A model generated the notes under the pieces. The model made no database searches. It was not told the DNA's origin and saw only the letters and a program-made list of their open reading frames with translations. From NCBI RefSeq assembly GCF_003024605.1, contig NZ_PYJQ01000005.1:496001-560000 (forward strand): a stretch of DNA of 64,000 nucleotides. The letters are read 5' to 3'. Position numbers and translations under genes: made by a program. Source of the stretch: Rhizobium sp. JAB6. Its GTDB lineage: Bacteria; Pseudomonadota; Alphaproteobacteria; Rhizobiales; Rhizobiaceae. Below, piece after piece: positions 25,087 to 34,149 of this stretch; position 1 is the first letter of the stretch; each line of letters starts with the position of its first letter.

Positions 25087-26097
25087 ATGATTCAGAAAAA
25101 CTGGCAGGAACTGATCAAGCCCAACAAGGTCGAGTTCACCTCGAGCGGCCGCACCAAGGCAACGCTCGTGGCCGAACCGCTGGAGCGTGGCTTTGGTCTC
25201 ACCCTCGGCAACGCGCTGCGTCGCGTTCTGCTGTCTTCTCTGCGCGGTGCTGCCGTAACGGCCGTGCAGATCGACGGCGTGCTGCATGAGTTCTCCTCTA
25301 TCCCGGGCGTTCGGGAAGACGTGACGGACATCGTGCTGAACATCAAGGAAATCGCCATCAAGATGGACGGCGATGACAGCAAGCGCATGGTCGTCCGCAA
25401 GCAGGGCCCAGGCGTTGTAACGGCTGGCGACATCCAGACGGTCGGCGATATCGAAATCCTCAACCCTGAGCATGTCATATGCACGCTCGACGAGGGCGCC
25501 GAAATCCGCATGGAATTCACCGTCAACAACGGCAAGGGCTATGTGCCCGCCGAGCGCAATCGTGCGGAAGATGCTCCGATCGGCCTCATTCCGGTCGATA
25601 GCCTCTATTCGCCGGTCAAGAAGGTGTCCTACAAGGTTGAAAATACCCGCGAAGGACAGGTTCTCGACTACGACAAGCTGAGCATGTCGATCGAAACCGA
25701 CGGTTCGATCAGCGGTGAAGATGCCGTCGCTTTCGCGGCTCGCATTCTTCAGGATCAGCTTGGCGTGTTCGTCAACTTCGACGAGCCGCAGAAGGAAGCC
25801 GAAGAGGAAGCAGTTACCGAACTCGCTTTCAACCCGGCGCTCCTCAAGAAGGTGGACGAGCTGGAACTGTCCGTTCGCTCGGCAAATTGCCTGAAGAACG
25901 ACAACATCGTCTACATCGGCGACCTCATTCAGAAGACCGAAGCAGAAATGCTCCGCACGCCGAATTTTGGTCGCAAGTCGCTGAACGAAATCAAGGAAGT
26001 TCTCGCTTCCATGGGCCTGCACCTCGGCATGGAAGTGCCGGCATGGCCGCCCGAGAACATCGAAGATCTCGCCAAGCGTTACGAAGACCAATACTAA
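25087..26097 (+). CDS. rpoA: RNA polymerase alpha subunit
   Basis: 336 aa. The ATG at 25087 gives [17 protein letters not shown]. The N-terminal dimerisation domain contains [22 protein letters not shown] linker precedes the C-terminal domain, where Arg264 in [12 protein letters not shown] matches the UP-element-binding Arg265 of E. coli. The usual rpsD (S4) does not precede it. Confidence 0.99.
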   Translation: MIQKNWQELIKPNKVEFTSSGRTKATLVAEPLERGFGLTLGNALRRVLLSSLRGAAVTAVQIDGVLHEFSSIPGVREDVTDIVLNIKEIAIKMDGDDSKRMVVRKQGPGVVTAGDIQTVGDIEILNPEHVICTLDEGAEIRMEFTVNNGKGYVPAERNRAEDAPIGLIPVDSLYSPVKKVSYKVENTREGQVLDYDKLSMSIETDGSISGEDAVAFAARILQDQLGVFVNFDEPQKEAEEEAVTELAFNPALLKKVDELELSVRSANCLKNDNIVYIGDLIQKTEAEMLRTPNFGRKSLNEIKEVLASMGLHLGMEVPAWPPENIEDLAKRYEDQY

Positions 26098-26106
26098 CCA
26101 ACAAAC

Positions 26107-26127
26107 TGCAGGCGAACGATGCCTGCA
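26107..26127 (+). other. Small hairpin between rpoA and rplQ
   Basis: TGCAGGC pairs with GCCTGCA around GAACGAT, ending 17 bp before the rplQ ATG. Possible mRNA-stability element; no T-run. Confidence 0.45.
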
Positions 26128-26144
26128 AGTGAAGGAGAATAGCC

Positions 26145-26567
26145 ATGCGCCACGGTAAAGCCGGCCGCAAGCTGAATAGAACCGCTAGCCACCGCAAGGC
26201 GATGTTCGCCAACATGGCGGCTTCGCTCATCACCCATGAGCAGATCGTTACCACGCTCCCGAAGGCGAAGGAAATTCGTCCCATCGTCGAGAAGCTGGTA
26301 ACCCTCGGTAAGCGCGGCGACCTGCACGCTCGCCGCCAGGCCATCTCGCAGATCCGCGACGCAGCCGTCGTTTCGAAGCTCTTCGACGCGATTGCAACCC
26401 GCTACGCCACCCGCAACGGCGGCTACCTGCGCATCATGAAGGCCGGCTTCCGCCAGGGCGACAATGCCGCTCTCGCAGTGGTCGAATTCGTCGATCGCGA
26501 CGTCAATGCCAAGGGCGCAGCCGACAAGGCTCGCGTTGCCGCCGAAGAAGAAGCCGCAGCCGCTTAA
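26145..26567 (+). CDS. rplQ: 50S ribosomal protein L17
   Basis: 140 aa. [29 protein letters not shown] is the family N-terminus. The C-terminal extension is alanine and glutamate rich. AAGGAGAATAGCC precedes the ATG. It is the last gene of the ribosomal cluster. Confidence 0.99.
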   Translation: MRHGKAGRKLNRTASHRKAMFANMAASLITHEQIVTTLPKAKEIRPIVEKLVTLGKRGDLHARRQAISQIRDAAVVSKLFDAIATRYATRNGGYLRIMKAGFRQGDNAALAVVEFVDRDVNAKGAADKARVAAEEEAAAA

Positions 26568-26588
26568 GGCTAAGCTTCGGATAAATAT

Positions 26589-26621
26589 AAAAGGCCGGAT
26601 GAGCGATCGTCCGGCCTTTTC
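26589..26621 (+). terminator. Terminator at the end of the ribosomal cluster
   Basis: AAAGGCCGGA pairs with TCCGGCCTTT (10 bp) around TGAGCGATCG, with a following T and CTCG. It closes the alpha operon 22 bp after rplQ. Confidence 0.85.
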
Positions 26622-26737
26622 TCGTGTATGCTACTGGAGCGGCCCTTCAATCTCCCTGAATGCTTTGGAGTATAGGAAGCGGCTTGGCTGAGTCGCAGCC
26701 GACTCGGGCATGTCAGGGATAGGGAGCGTCGTGGGAC

Positions 26738-27145
26738 ATGCAGCGAAACTTGATGCGCGGGAGACTGCTTCTGTTCGTGGCGTTGCTGGTGACCATCGCC
26801 AGCGGTCTTGCGTTGCGGCGCTACGGTTATGCGATCAATCTGCCTTTCGCGATCGTCAAGTATGGCGGCTCGTTATTGTGGGGAGCGATGGTCTATTGGC
26901 TCCTGGCGGCGATCTTCGTGCTGCAGGAGCGTTTCAGGATTGCCGCGGCGGCGCTTTTTATCGCCGTCGCCGTAGAGTTTTTCAGGCTTTGGCACACGCC
27001 TGATCTCGATGCCTTTCGATTGACTGCCACCGGAGCCTTGTTGCTGGGCAGGGTGTTCTCGCCGTGGAATATCGTCGCCTATACCGCCGGTATCGCGCTT
27101 GCGCGGGTGCTTGATCACGCGCTATCGAAGCCCAGGCCCTTGTGA
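26738..27145 (+). CDS. DUF2809 family integral membrane protein
   Basis: 135 aa with about four membrane helices: residues 8-25, 38-62, 66-85 and 108-125. The motif RYGYAINLPFAIVKYGGSLLWGAMVYWLL matches the DUF2809 pattern of a short loop followed by Lys-Tyr and Gly-x3-Trp. Function unknown. Ribosome site is weak; the ATG five codons in (26753) is an alternative start. It stands alone between the ribosomal terminator and a convergent dinB-like gene. Confidence 0.75.
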   Translation: MQRNLMRGRLLLFVALLVTIASGLALRRYGYAINLPFAIVKYGGSLLWGAMVYWLLAAIFVLQERFRIAAAALFIAVAVEFFRLWHTPDLDAFRLTATGALLLGRVFSPWNIVAYTAGIALARVLDHALSKPRPL

Positions 27146-27171
27146 AAGGCGATAACTGCCACGGCGGGGGC

Positions 27172-27690
27172 TCATTCAGCCGCCACGGCCAGCCTGCGCG
27201 CGGGTTCGCTGCGATGAAGATGAACGGCAAGCGTATCCCAGGGCGGTGTAATGGAAAGCTGCGCCAGCAGCCGGCCGATTTCGCCCCTGTGGTAGCCTCC
27301 ATGCGTGACGAGATGAAGGAGCATCTCCTGGCGCGTCATGCAGCCTTTGTCGCCATCCGTGAAGACGAACGGTACCGGAGCTGGCAGAAGCTCCGGATCG
27401 ACGGCTTCGAGATAGGTCAGATACCATTGATCTGAAGCTGTTAGCGCCGCGCGAAGATCGGCCAGGGACGGCGTCTCCGGCGTATTGTCATCCGCGTAGC
27501 CGTGCTCCCTTCCGGTGAGATGCGCCGCGAATATGCGGCCGACGACCAGCGAGTGGTTCATCAGGCGTATGGAGAGATGGCGTTCCTTGTTGTGATGTGC
27601 AGGATCGAGGCGGCCGATAGCGTCGAACAATTCCCCATTCGCCCAGGCCTGATAGCGGAACAGAGTTTGCAGCAATGATATTTCGCTCAC
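27172..27690 (-). CDS. DinB/DUF664-family putative metal-dependent protein
   Basis: 172 aa, four-helix-bundle family. The expected metal-binding histidine triad is visible: His46 in MNHSLVV, then His130 and His134 in HLVTHGGYHRGEIGRLL. Some relatives are thiol transferases or damage-inducible proteins; the substrate here is unknown. It starts with GTG after AAAGGTG. It is divergent from a TetR gene with 69 bp between, filled by a paired palindrome, so repression by that TetR is likely. Confidence 0.85.
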   Translation of the reverse strand: MSEISLLQTLFRYQAWANGELFDAIGRLDPAHHNKERHLSIRLMNHSLVVGRIFAAHLTGREHGYADDNTPETPSLADLRAALTASDQWYLTYLEAVDPELLPAPVPFVFTDGDKGCMTRQEMLLHLVTHGGYHRGEIGRLLAQLSITPPWDTLAVHLHRSEPARRLAVAAE

Positions 27691-27707
27691 GATGAAACAC
27701 CTTTCGT

Positions 27708-27751
27708 CATTCCATGAAATGCGAGTAATCTGTCCACATTTTCATGGAATG
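27708..27751. promoter_or_regulatory. Paired palindromic operator shared by dinB-like gene and TetR gene
   Basis: CATTCCATGAAA (27708-27719) and TTTCATGGAATG (27740-27751) form a perfect 12-bp inverted repeat with centres 32 bp apart. Each arm is also a near-palindrome around CATG, so two dimers could bind on one DNA face. The right arm touches the TetR ribosome site. Sequence is certain; use as TetR operator is inferred. Confidence 0.75.
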
Positions 27752-27759
27752 GGTGGCGC

Positions 27760-28389
27760 ATGTCTACTCGCATTAAAAAGCCGCGCGTTCCGATGCGAAA
27801 AGAGCCGAGCCAGGCGCGTTCGCGGGCAACGGTCGATGCGATTGTCGTATCGGGCGCTCGCGTTTTAGGGGAGCGAGGATGGGCCGGCTTCACGACGAAT
27901 ACGGTCGCGGCCGTCGCCGGTATCAGTATCGGTTCGCTCTACCAGTATTTCCCCGACAAGCTCTCCTTGGTCGAGGCCATAAGGCACCGTCATTTCGACG
28001 ATGTGCTTGCGGTCCTGCGGCAGGCGACAACAGGTGGATTGCCGTTGCAGCAGAGCGTCGAAACGCTTGTCCAGGGAATGATCGACGCACATTGCGTCAA
28101 TCCGGACCTGCATAGGGTGCTGCTGGATGAGGTACCGGGGCTTGAGGGGTCGCGGTCGGCCCACGATGCATTCCTGGCGGATTATCAGCTCTATTACAGG
28201 GATTTTGTCGCTGCGCATCGACATGCCGATGGGATGCCTTCTGATGATCTTCTTGCGGAGATTCTGTCCGGCGTCGTTGAAGGTGTCATCCATAATGGTG
28301 CACGGAAAGGCACCTTGGACTCGCCTGATCTGAAGCAGGAATTGGTCAGGATAATCTGTTCCTATCTGGCCAAAACGGGTCACGATTGA
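27760..28389 (+). CDS. TetR/AcrR family transcriptional regulator
   Basis: 209 aa. After a basic N-terminus, residues about 22-75 hold the TetR helix-turn-helix, including GFTTNTVAAVAGISIGSLYQYFPDKLSLVEAI. The C-terminal ligand domain is variable. It is transcribed divergently from the DinB-family gene, so it probably represses itself and that gene through the shared operator. The ligand cannot be read from the sequence. Confidence 0.93.
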   Translation: MSTRIKKPRVPMRKEPSQARSRATVDAIVVSGARVLGERGWAGFTTNTVAAVAGISIGSLYQYFPDKLSLVEAIRHRHFDDVLAVLRQATTGGLPLQQSVETLVQGMIDAHCVNPDLHRVLLDEVPGLEGSRSAHDAFLADYQLYYRDFVAAHRHADGMPSDDLLAEILSGVVEGVIHNGARKGTLDSPDLKQELVRIICSYLAKTGHD

Positions 28390-28508
28390 GCATTCCCCAG
28401 ACCTTCATTATTCCGCGATTTCCGGTCCACAAGTGGGGCTTCTCATCAAAATTCGCATAGCTGCATTGCCCATTTCGAATGGCGCTTTCGATGATAATAA
28501 TTTGAATC

Positions 28509-28528
28509 CTAATTAGTTTAGTGCTAAT
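28509..28528. promoter_or_regulatory. MarR-type operator upstream of marR-efflux operon
   Basis: Overlapping palindromes CTAATTAG (28509-28516) and TTAGTGCTAA (28518-28527) lie 10-30 bp before the marR ATG. TTAG..CTAA arms are typical of MarR-family sites. The position close to the start fits autorepression. A ribosome site is not evident for marR. Confidence 0.6.
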
Positions 28529-28537
28529 AGAATACTC

Positions 28538-29008
28538 ATGAAATCGCTGAACGCCCTACAACGCATATTCACCGCCAATCTGCTGACCACCGGCCGCCAG
28601 TGGCGCCGGGCTGTCGATCTCGCGCTGAGTTCCCATGGCATATCCGAGGCGGTGGCCGCGCCGCTGCTTTGGATCGGCCGCTTAGGGGGAGGCGTGCGGC
28701 AGGTGGTGCTTGCCACCTGTGTCGGCATCGAAGGTCCGTCTCTGGTTCGGCTGATCGATCAGCTCGAAAGCATGGATCTTGTCATCCGCAAGGATGACCC
28801 GACGGATCGGCGTGCGAAAGGCCTATGGCTGACGCCCGAGGGCGAAAAGCTGGCTTCCCGCATGGAAGACGTACTGGATGAGCTGCGTGGCAAGATCCTT
28901 GCCAATGTCGAGCCCGCGGATATCGAAGCTGCGGTTCGCGTCCTGAAGGCTTTCGAGGAATTTGAGGCATCCAAGGCCGTCGAACCGGAGCCGGAGAAGG
29001 TCTCATGA
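28538..29008 (+). CDS. MarR family transcriptional regulator
   Basis: 156 aa. The winged helix-turn-helix is in the middle, with LVRLIDQLESMDLVIRKDDPTDRRAKGLWLTPEG (residues about 68-102) as recognition helix and wing. It overlaps the FUSC gene by ATGA, so it is the first gene of a four-gene efflux operon and probably its repressor. Ligands of such regulators are often aromatic acids; this is family knowledge, not seen here. Confidence 0.93.
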   Translation: MKSLNALQRIFTANLLTTGRQWRRAVDLALSSHGISEAVAAPLLWIGRLGGGVRQVVLATCVGIEGPSLVRLIDQLESMDLVIRKDDPTDRRAKGLWLTPEGEKLASRMEDVLDELRGKILANVEPADIEAAVRVLKAFEEFEASKAVEPEPEKVS

Positions 29009-31077
29009 GCATTCCATCCTGGCGCGATTGGCTATTTTCCGTCAAAGCCTTCATCGCTGCGATCATGGCGCTGTTCATCGCCTTGTCGCTCGATCTGCCG
29101 CGTCCCTATTGGGCAATGGCCGCAGTTTATGTGGTCGCCAATCCTCTTGCCGGGGCAACCAGCTCCAAGGGGCTTTACCGGGCGCTCGGCACGCTTATCG
29201 GTGCCACCGCGTCGGTGATCCTCATCCCGCTCTTCGTCAACGCACCGGAATTACTCTCCATCGTCGTCGCGCTGTGGACCGGCACCTTGCTGTTCATCTC
29301 GATGCTCGACCGCACCTCGCGCAGCTATGTCTTCATGCTGGCGGGCTATACATTGCCGCTGATCGCGCTGCCGACCGTCGGGTCGCCCGAAACCATTTTC
29401 GATGTGGCGCTTGCCCGCTCCGAAGAGATTATTATCGGCATCGTCTGCGCGAGCGTGGTTAGCGCCGTCGTCTTTCCGAGCAGCGTCGGCACCGTTCTCG
29501 GCCAGCGCATAGGATCCTGGCTGGATGACGCCGGCGCCTGGGCGGATGAGATCCTGCGCGGCGAGGGCGCTTCGCCCGCGACACCTTTGAAGCGACAGAA
29601 GCTTGCCGCCGATGTTTCCGGCCTGGATCTCGTCATCAGCCAGCTGCGCTATGATGCCGGCAGCCGCGACATCGTGAGGCATTCGCGCGAGCTGCGCGGC
29701 CGCCTGCTGATGCTGCTGCCGCTCTTCTCCTCTCTTGCCGATCGCCTGCACGCCTTGAAGGCCGGTGGCAAGCCATTGCCGCAGGAATTGGTTGCCGTTC
29801 TGAATGAAGTGGCCGATTGGCTCGGGCAGGGCGGTCGCGGCAAGGCCGATGAGACCGCCGAGACCTTGTCGCGGAAAATCGAGGAGTTGCAGGAGAACGA
29901 TCTGGACATCGGTTGGGACGATCTCGTCCGGTCGAGCGCTCTTGCTCGCCTCAAGGAAATTGTCGACTTGTGGCAGGATTGCCTGACGCTGCGCGCCCAG
30001 ATCGTCTCCGGACAGCAGGTCGGCACCTGGCGCCCCGCATTCCGCTACCGCAATGTCGTCGGTCGCAGCAGGCACTATGATTACGCCCTGCTTGCCTTCT
30101 CCGCCGGTAGCGTCATCGCCGGGATTGCCGTCGCCTGCTTCTTCTGGATCTATTCCGGATGGGAGGATGGCGCCGGCTTCGTTAGTATGGCGGCCGTTGC
30201 CTGCTCGTTTTTCGCCGCGCTCGATCGTCCCGCACCCTTCATCACCACCATGTTCATCTGGACTGCGGTGAGCCTGCTCATCGCCGGCATCTATATCTTC
30301 GGCGTGTTGCCGTCGATTTCCGGCTTCGAGATGCTCGTGCTGGTCTTTGCTCCGCCCTTTCTGGCGATGGGACTGCTGATCACGCGCCCGCAGACCAACA
30401 TGCTCGGCATGCTGCTGGCGGTAAACGGAGCCAGTTTCATCGCGCTGCAGGATCGTTATACCGCCGATTTCGCCAGCTTCACCAACAGTGCAATCGCCGC
30501 TCTGGCCGGTGTGGGCTTCGCCTTGGTCTGGACTTTGCTTACCCGCCCGTTCGGTTCCGAGCTTGCCGCCTGGCGATTGGTGAGGGCCGGCTGGAGAGAT
30601 CTGGCCGAAACCGCAGCCGGTATCCGCCGCGCCGACCACGAACGCCTGTCCGGCCGCATCCTGGATCGCCTTGGTCAGCTCGTGCCGCGTCTCGCAGGGA
30701 TCGAAGATCGGGAGCTGAAGAAGGTCGATGGCTATGCCGATGTCCGTCTCGGCTTCAATGTGCTGATGCTGCAGAAGGAGCGCGCGCAGCTGAAGCCGGC
30801 TGCCGCTGCATCGGTCAGCGAAGTCCTGATCGGCGTGTCGGATTTCTATCGCTCGCGGCTGAAGGCCAAGCGCGCGATCGATCCTGACGACGATCTGCGC
30901 GCCTCTATCGACCACAGCCTCGAAGCAGTGGCGCAGGAAAAGCGAGATTCCGCTCGAGCCAGCCTCGATGCGCTTGTCGGCCTTCGCCGCGCGCTCTTTC
31001 CGCATGCCGAACCGCCGGCGAGCTGGCGGCCGCCCGTAGCGGATACAACCCAACCTCATCCTATCGCCGCCGAGTAA
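29005..31077 (+). CDS. FUSC-family inner-membrane efflux protein (AaeB-like)
   Basis: 690 aa. Two membrane bundles are visible: about residues 10-170 and 350-510, each with several helices. Each bundle is followed by a cytoplasmic helical region, the FUSC layout of AaeB/YccS proteins. LDLPRPYWAMAAVYVVANPLAGATSSKGLYRALGT-type sequence near residue 30 is the family signature. It is cotranscribed with MarR, DUF1656 and HlyD genes, so it likely forms an aromatic-acid or drug exporter like AaeXAB. Substrate unknown. Confidence 0.92.
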   Translation: MSIPSWRDWLFSVKAFIAAIMALFIALSLDLPRPYWAMAAVYVVANPLAGATSSKGLYRALGTLIGATASVILIPLFVNAPELLSIVVALWTGTLLFISMLDRTSRSYVFMLAGYTLPLIALPTVGSPETIFDVALARSEEIIIGIVCASVVSAVVFPSSVGTVLGQRIGSWLDDAGAWADEILRGEGASPATPLKRQKLAADVSGLDLVISQLRYDAGSRDIVRHSRELRGRLLMLLPLFSSLADRLHALKAGGKPLPQELVAVLNEVADWLGQGGRGKADETAETLSRKIEELQENDLDIGWDDLVRSSALARLKEIVDLWQDCLTLRAQIVSGQQVGTWRPAFRYRNVVGRSRHYDYALLAFSAGSVIAGIAVACFFWIYSGWEDGAGFVSMAAVACSFFAALDRPAPFITTMFIWTAVSLLIAGIYIFGVLPSISGFEMLVLVFAPPFLAMGLLITRPQTNMLGMLLAVNGASFIALQDRYTADFASFTNSAIAALAGVGFALVWTLLTRPFGSELAAWRLVRAGWRDLAETAAGIRRADHERLSGRILDRLGQLVPRLAGIEDRELKKVDGYADVRLGFNVLMLQKERAQLKPAAAASVSEVLIGVSDFYRSRLKAKRAIDPDDDLRASIDHSLEAVAQEKRDSARASLDALVGLRRALFPHAEPPASWRPPVADTTQPHPIAAE

Positions 31078-31081
31078 TATC

Positions 31082-31291
31082 ATGCCCGCAGAATTCGATC
31101 TCTATGGCGTCTATATCCCACGCCTTCTCGTTCTCATGCTCGCGCCCCTGTTTGCCGTCATCATCCTTCGGCGCCTGCTCGCGTGGATCGGAGTCTACAC
31201 TCTGGTCTGGCATCGCGGTCTCTTCGATCTTGCGCTCTACGTCCTGCTGCTCGGCGCCTTCTCCTCAGTCTCTCGTTGGTACTTCACATGA
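31082..31291 (+). CDS. DUF1656 small membrane protein (AaeX-like)
   Basis: 69 aa with two membrane helices (about 10-30 and 42-60). It opens MPAEFDLYGVYIPRLLVLMLAPL, the DUF1656 pattern. It begins 4 bp after the FUSC stop and overlaps hlyD by ATGA. Its partner genes indicate a role in the same efflux pump; its exact job is unknown in the family. Confidence 0.92.
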   Translation: MPAEFDLYGVYIPRLLVLMLAPLFAVIILRRLLAWIGVYTLVWHRGLFDLALYVLLLGAFSSVSRWYFT

Positions 31292-32178
31292 ACGCGTTAA
31301 AACTTATCGGCCGTGTGGCCGTCACACTCATCTTCGTCGTTGCCGCGGTCTATGTCAGCCGTCAGCTCTGGGGCCACTACATGGATGAACCATGGACACG
31401 CGATGCGCGCCTGAGAGCCGATGTCGTCGGCATCGCGCCCGATGTCTCGGGTCTCGTGAGCGAGGTCCTTGTCAAGGACAACCAGACCGTCAAGAAAGGC
31501 GATGTCCTTTTCCGCGTCGATCGCGATCGTTTCGCCATCGCTCTCGAACAGGCGGACGCAGCCCTAGCAAGCAGCAAGGCGGCTCTCGAACAGGCCCAGC
31601 GTGAAAGCGCACGGCAGGCGCGGCTCGGCGATGCCGCCTCCCTGCAGCAGAAGGAGCAGGCCCTGACCACCGTCCAGCAGGACGAAGCGGCCGTTCGTCA
31701 GGCAACCGCCAATCGCGAACTCGCCCAGCTCAATCTCGACCGCTCCGAGGTTCGCGCTACCGTCAACGGCACGATTTCGAACCTCAGCCTGCGTCCGGGC
31801 GATTACGTCTCTGCCGGCACTGCGAAGGTCGCGCTGATCGATACAGATTCGCTCCGCGTCGAAGGCTATTTCGAGGAAACCAAACTGCCGCGCATTCATG
31901 TCGGCGACGAGGTTTATATCCATCTGATGGGCCAGACGGAAAAGCTGACCGGCCATGTCGAAAGCATCGCTTACGGCATCGAGGATCGCGAGCGAACCTC
32001 CGGCGGCCTGCTAGCCAACATCACGCCGACCTTCAGTTGGGTACGCCTGGCGCAGCGCGTACCGGTGCGCATCGCGCTCGACAAGGTTCCCGACGGCACG
32101 AAACTGATCGCCGGCCTGACGGCAACCGTCGAGGTGCAGGAGCATGGCCAGGAGAAAATCGCCAGCGCTGCCGAATGA
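31288..32178 (+). CDS. HlyD/EmrA-family periplasmic adaptor (AaeA-like)
   Basis: 296 aa. The ATG at 31288 overlaps the DUF1656 stop; an earlier ATG at 31183 lies inside the previous gene and gives a non-family N-terminus. Residues 5-25 form a signal-anchor helix. Then come a biotinyl-lipoyl half (VVGIAPDVSGLVSEVLVKDNQTVKKGDVLF), a coiled-coil hairpin and a barrel ending VRIALDKVPDG. It joins the FUSC pump to an outer-membrane channel, which is not encoded here. Confidence 0.93.
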   Translation: MNALKLIGRVAVTLIFVVAAVYVSRQLWGHYMDEPWTRDARLRADVVGIAPDVSGLVSEVLVKDNQTVKKGDVLFRVDRDRFAIALEQADAALASSKAALEQAQRESARQARLGDAASLQQKEQALTTVQQDEAAVRQATANRELAQLNLDRSEVRATVNGTISNLSLRPGDYVSAGTAKVALIDTDSLRVEGYFEETKLPRIHVGDEVYIHLMGQTEKLTGHVESIAYGIEDRERTSGGLLANITPTFSWVRLAQRVPVRIALDKVPDGTKLIAGLTATVEVQEHGQEKIASAAE

Positions 32179-32206
32179 TCATGGCTCGGTAGGCGGGGCG
32201 GCCGCC

Positions 32207-32860
32207 TCAGGCCGCTCTGGAGCTCGACGCCGCGGCAGGTCTGCGCGTCGCCCGGCGTCTCTCCATCATGATCGGCCGATAGGATCTGTAGAGAATCATT
32301 GCGATGAGCAGGCCGATATAGATGAACTGCTCCACCGAAAGTACCTTGGTGGACAGGGCGAAGTGCAGGGCACCGCAGGCGGCGATGATATAGACGAGGC
32401 GATGCAGCCAGATCCATTTCTTGCCGAGCTGCTTGATCGAGAAATTGTTCGAGGTCACGGCCAGCGCCAGCAGCATGACGAGCCCCGCCATGCCGAACAT
32501 GATGAACGGCCGCTTCAGCACGTCATCGATCACGGCTTGCACGTCCAGCGCCTGGTCGAGAACCATATAGACCGTCAGATGCATCAGGGCGTAATAGAAA
32601 CAGAGCAGGCCGAGCGCGCGGCGATAGCGCAGATAATTCCAGCCGAAGAGATCGCGAAGCGGCGTGACCGCAAGCGTCAGCAGCAGGAAGCGGATCGCCC
32701 ACAGGCCCAGGAAGAGTTCGAACGTCTTCACCGCGTCGGCGCCAAGCTGGTCCGTCGCCCCGAGATAGAATTCCCACGCAGCCGGCAAAAACCCGACGAC
32801 ATAGAGCGCCCAGACGGACGCGGACTGCCAGCGCTTGGGAAGAGCGAAGGAGAGGGCCAT
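32207..32860 (-). CDS. msrQ: MsrQ, heme-binding membrane subunit of methionine sulfoxide reductase
   Basis: 217 aa with about six membrane helices and the ferric-reductase-like pattern of MsrQ. Histidines in helices include HLTVYMVLDQ and HRLVYIIAACGALHF. It passes quinol electrons to MsrP in the periplasm (family knowledge). The ATG shares one base with the msrP stop, so the pair is coupled. It converges with the HlyD gene, 28 bp away. Confidence 0.95.
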   Translation of the reverse strand: MALSFALPKRWQSASVWALYVVGFLPAAWEFYLGATDQLGADAVKTFELFLGLWAIRFLLLTLAVTPLRDLFGWNYLRYRRALGLLCFYYALMHLTVYMVLDQALDVQAVIDDVLKRPFIMFGMAGLVMLLALAVTSNNFSIKQLGKKWIWLHRLVYIIAACGALHFALSTKVLSVEQFIYIGLLIAMILYRSYRPIMMERRRATRRPAAASSSRAA

Positions 32861-33810
32861 CAGAAATTCACCCTGAGATCCATGCCGCTATAGAGGCTGG
32901 CGACCTGATCGGCGTAGCCGTTGAAGGGCAAGGTGGGGTGGCGGTTGGACCCGAAGAAGCCGCCTTCGCCAATGCGCCGCTCGGTCGCCTGGCTCCATCG
33001 CGGATGATCGACGGCCGGATTGACGTTGGCATAGAAGCCGTATTCCTGGCTGTTGGTCGCCTGCCAGGTATTCAGCGGCTGCTTGTCTGTCAGCGTGATG
33101 CGCACGATCGACTTGATGCCCTTGAAGCCATATTTCCACGGCACGACGAGCCGGATCGGCGCGCCATTCTGGTTCGGCAGGGTCTCGCCATAGAGGCCGA
33201 CGGCAAGCAGCGTCAGCGGATTGCGCGCCTCATCCAGGCGCAGTCCCTCGACATAGGGCCAGTTCAGGGATTGCAGGAGGCCGGACTGCCCCGGCATCTC
33301 TTCCGGGCGCACCACGGTCTCGAAGGCCACATATTTGGCGCTGCCCTGTGGTTCCACCTTGTCGAGCAAGGCAGAGAGCTGGAAACCGTCCCAGGGAATG
33401 ACCATCGACCAGGCTTCGACGCAGCGCATGCGATAGACGCGCTCTTCCGGCGGAAATTCTTTGATCAGTGCGTCGATATCGAAGGTGCCGGGCTTGTTGA
33501 CCATGCCGTCGACCTTGATGGTCCAGGGACGGGGCTTGAACTTGCCGGAGAGGCTGGCCGGATCGGACTTGTCGAGGCCGAATTCGTAGAAATTATTGTA
33601 GGTGGTGACGTCCTTGATAGGCGTCAGCTTCTCGTTGACCGTATAATTGCTCTTGGTCGCCGTCAGCGCCTCGGCCAACGCCGCCTTGCCGCCGATCGCC
33701 GCCATGCCGATGCCGGCCGCGGCGGCCGTCAGGAACTCGCGGCGCTTCAGATAAATGGAATGGGGTGTAATCTCGGAAGATGCGATTTTGGGCGGGCGAT
33801 AGGCGGCCAT
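32860..33810 (-). CDS. msrP: MsrP, periplasmic molybdopterin methionine-sulfoxide reductase
   Basis: 316 aa. Twin-arginine signal [14 protein letters not shown] at residues 22-35, so exported folded by Tat. The molybdenum-ligand cysteine is Cys130 in [19 protein letters not shown]. The C-terminal part with [23 protein letters not shown] is conserved. It repairs oxidised methionines in envelope proteins together with MsrQ. GAGGAA precedes the ATG. Confidence 0.97.
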   Translation of the reverse strand: MAAYRPPKIASSEITPHSIYLKRREFLTAAAAGIGMAAIGGKAALAEALTATKSNYTVNEKLTPIKDVTTYNNFYEFGLDKSDPASLSGKFKPRPWTIKVDGMVNKPGTFDIDALIKEFPPEERVYRMRCVEAWSMVIPWDGFQLSALLDKVEPQGSAKYVAFETVVRPEEMPGQSGLLQSLNWPYVEGLRLDEARNPLTLLAVGLYGETLPNQNGAPIRLVVPWKYGFKGIKSIVRITLTDKQPLNTWQATNSQEYGFYANVNPAVDHPRWSQATERRIGEGGFFGSNRHPTLPFNGYADQVASLYSGMDLRVNF

Positions 33811-34149
33811 GGAACTATTCCTCTATGCGATAGCAGCTTCGATATGAGCGATACGCAACGGACACGGGTTTTGTTACACTCTTAGGCCGGCATTTCTTTG
33901 GAAGTGAAAGCAACTTTTTGTGTGCGCTTGTGATCGGGCCGTTTCGTTCCCAACTTTGGTCGAGCGACTTGTTTGCCCGGATGCGGCTCTTGCCCGGCAG
34001 CGTACCGGATTCGCTTGAGTTGATAGTGACAGTATCGCACGATTGGATTAGGACAATTCCAAAAAGCGGAGTTGCCGGCGCCCCTTTGGCCCGAAACCTT
34101 TGGCCCATGCCCGGCGCCGTACAAATTCCAGGATGACGAGGAAGACACC
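33811..34149. other. Divergent msrP/ilvD promoter region
   Basis: 339 bp without a gene. Just ahead of ilvD there is a 10-bp direct repeat, CCTTTGGCCC at 34083-34092 and 34097-34106, bracketed by two copies of CCGGCGCC (34075-34082 and 34111-34118). No clear promoter could be picked by eye. No leader peptide rich in branched-chain residues was found. Confidence 0.4.

Noticed and set aside
29251..31083. Antisense frame opposite the FUSC gene
   Set aside because: Gln/Gly/Asp-rich shadow; sense product has clear membrane helices.
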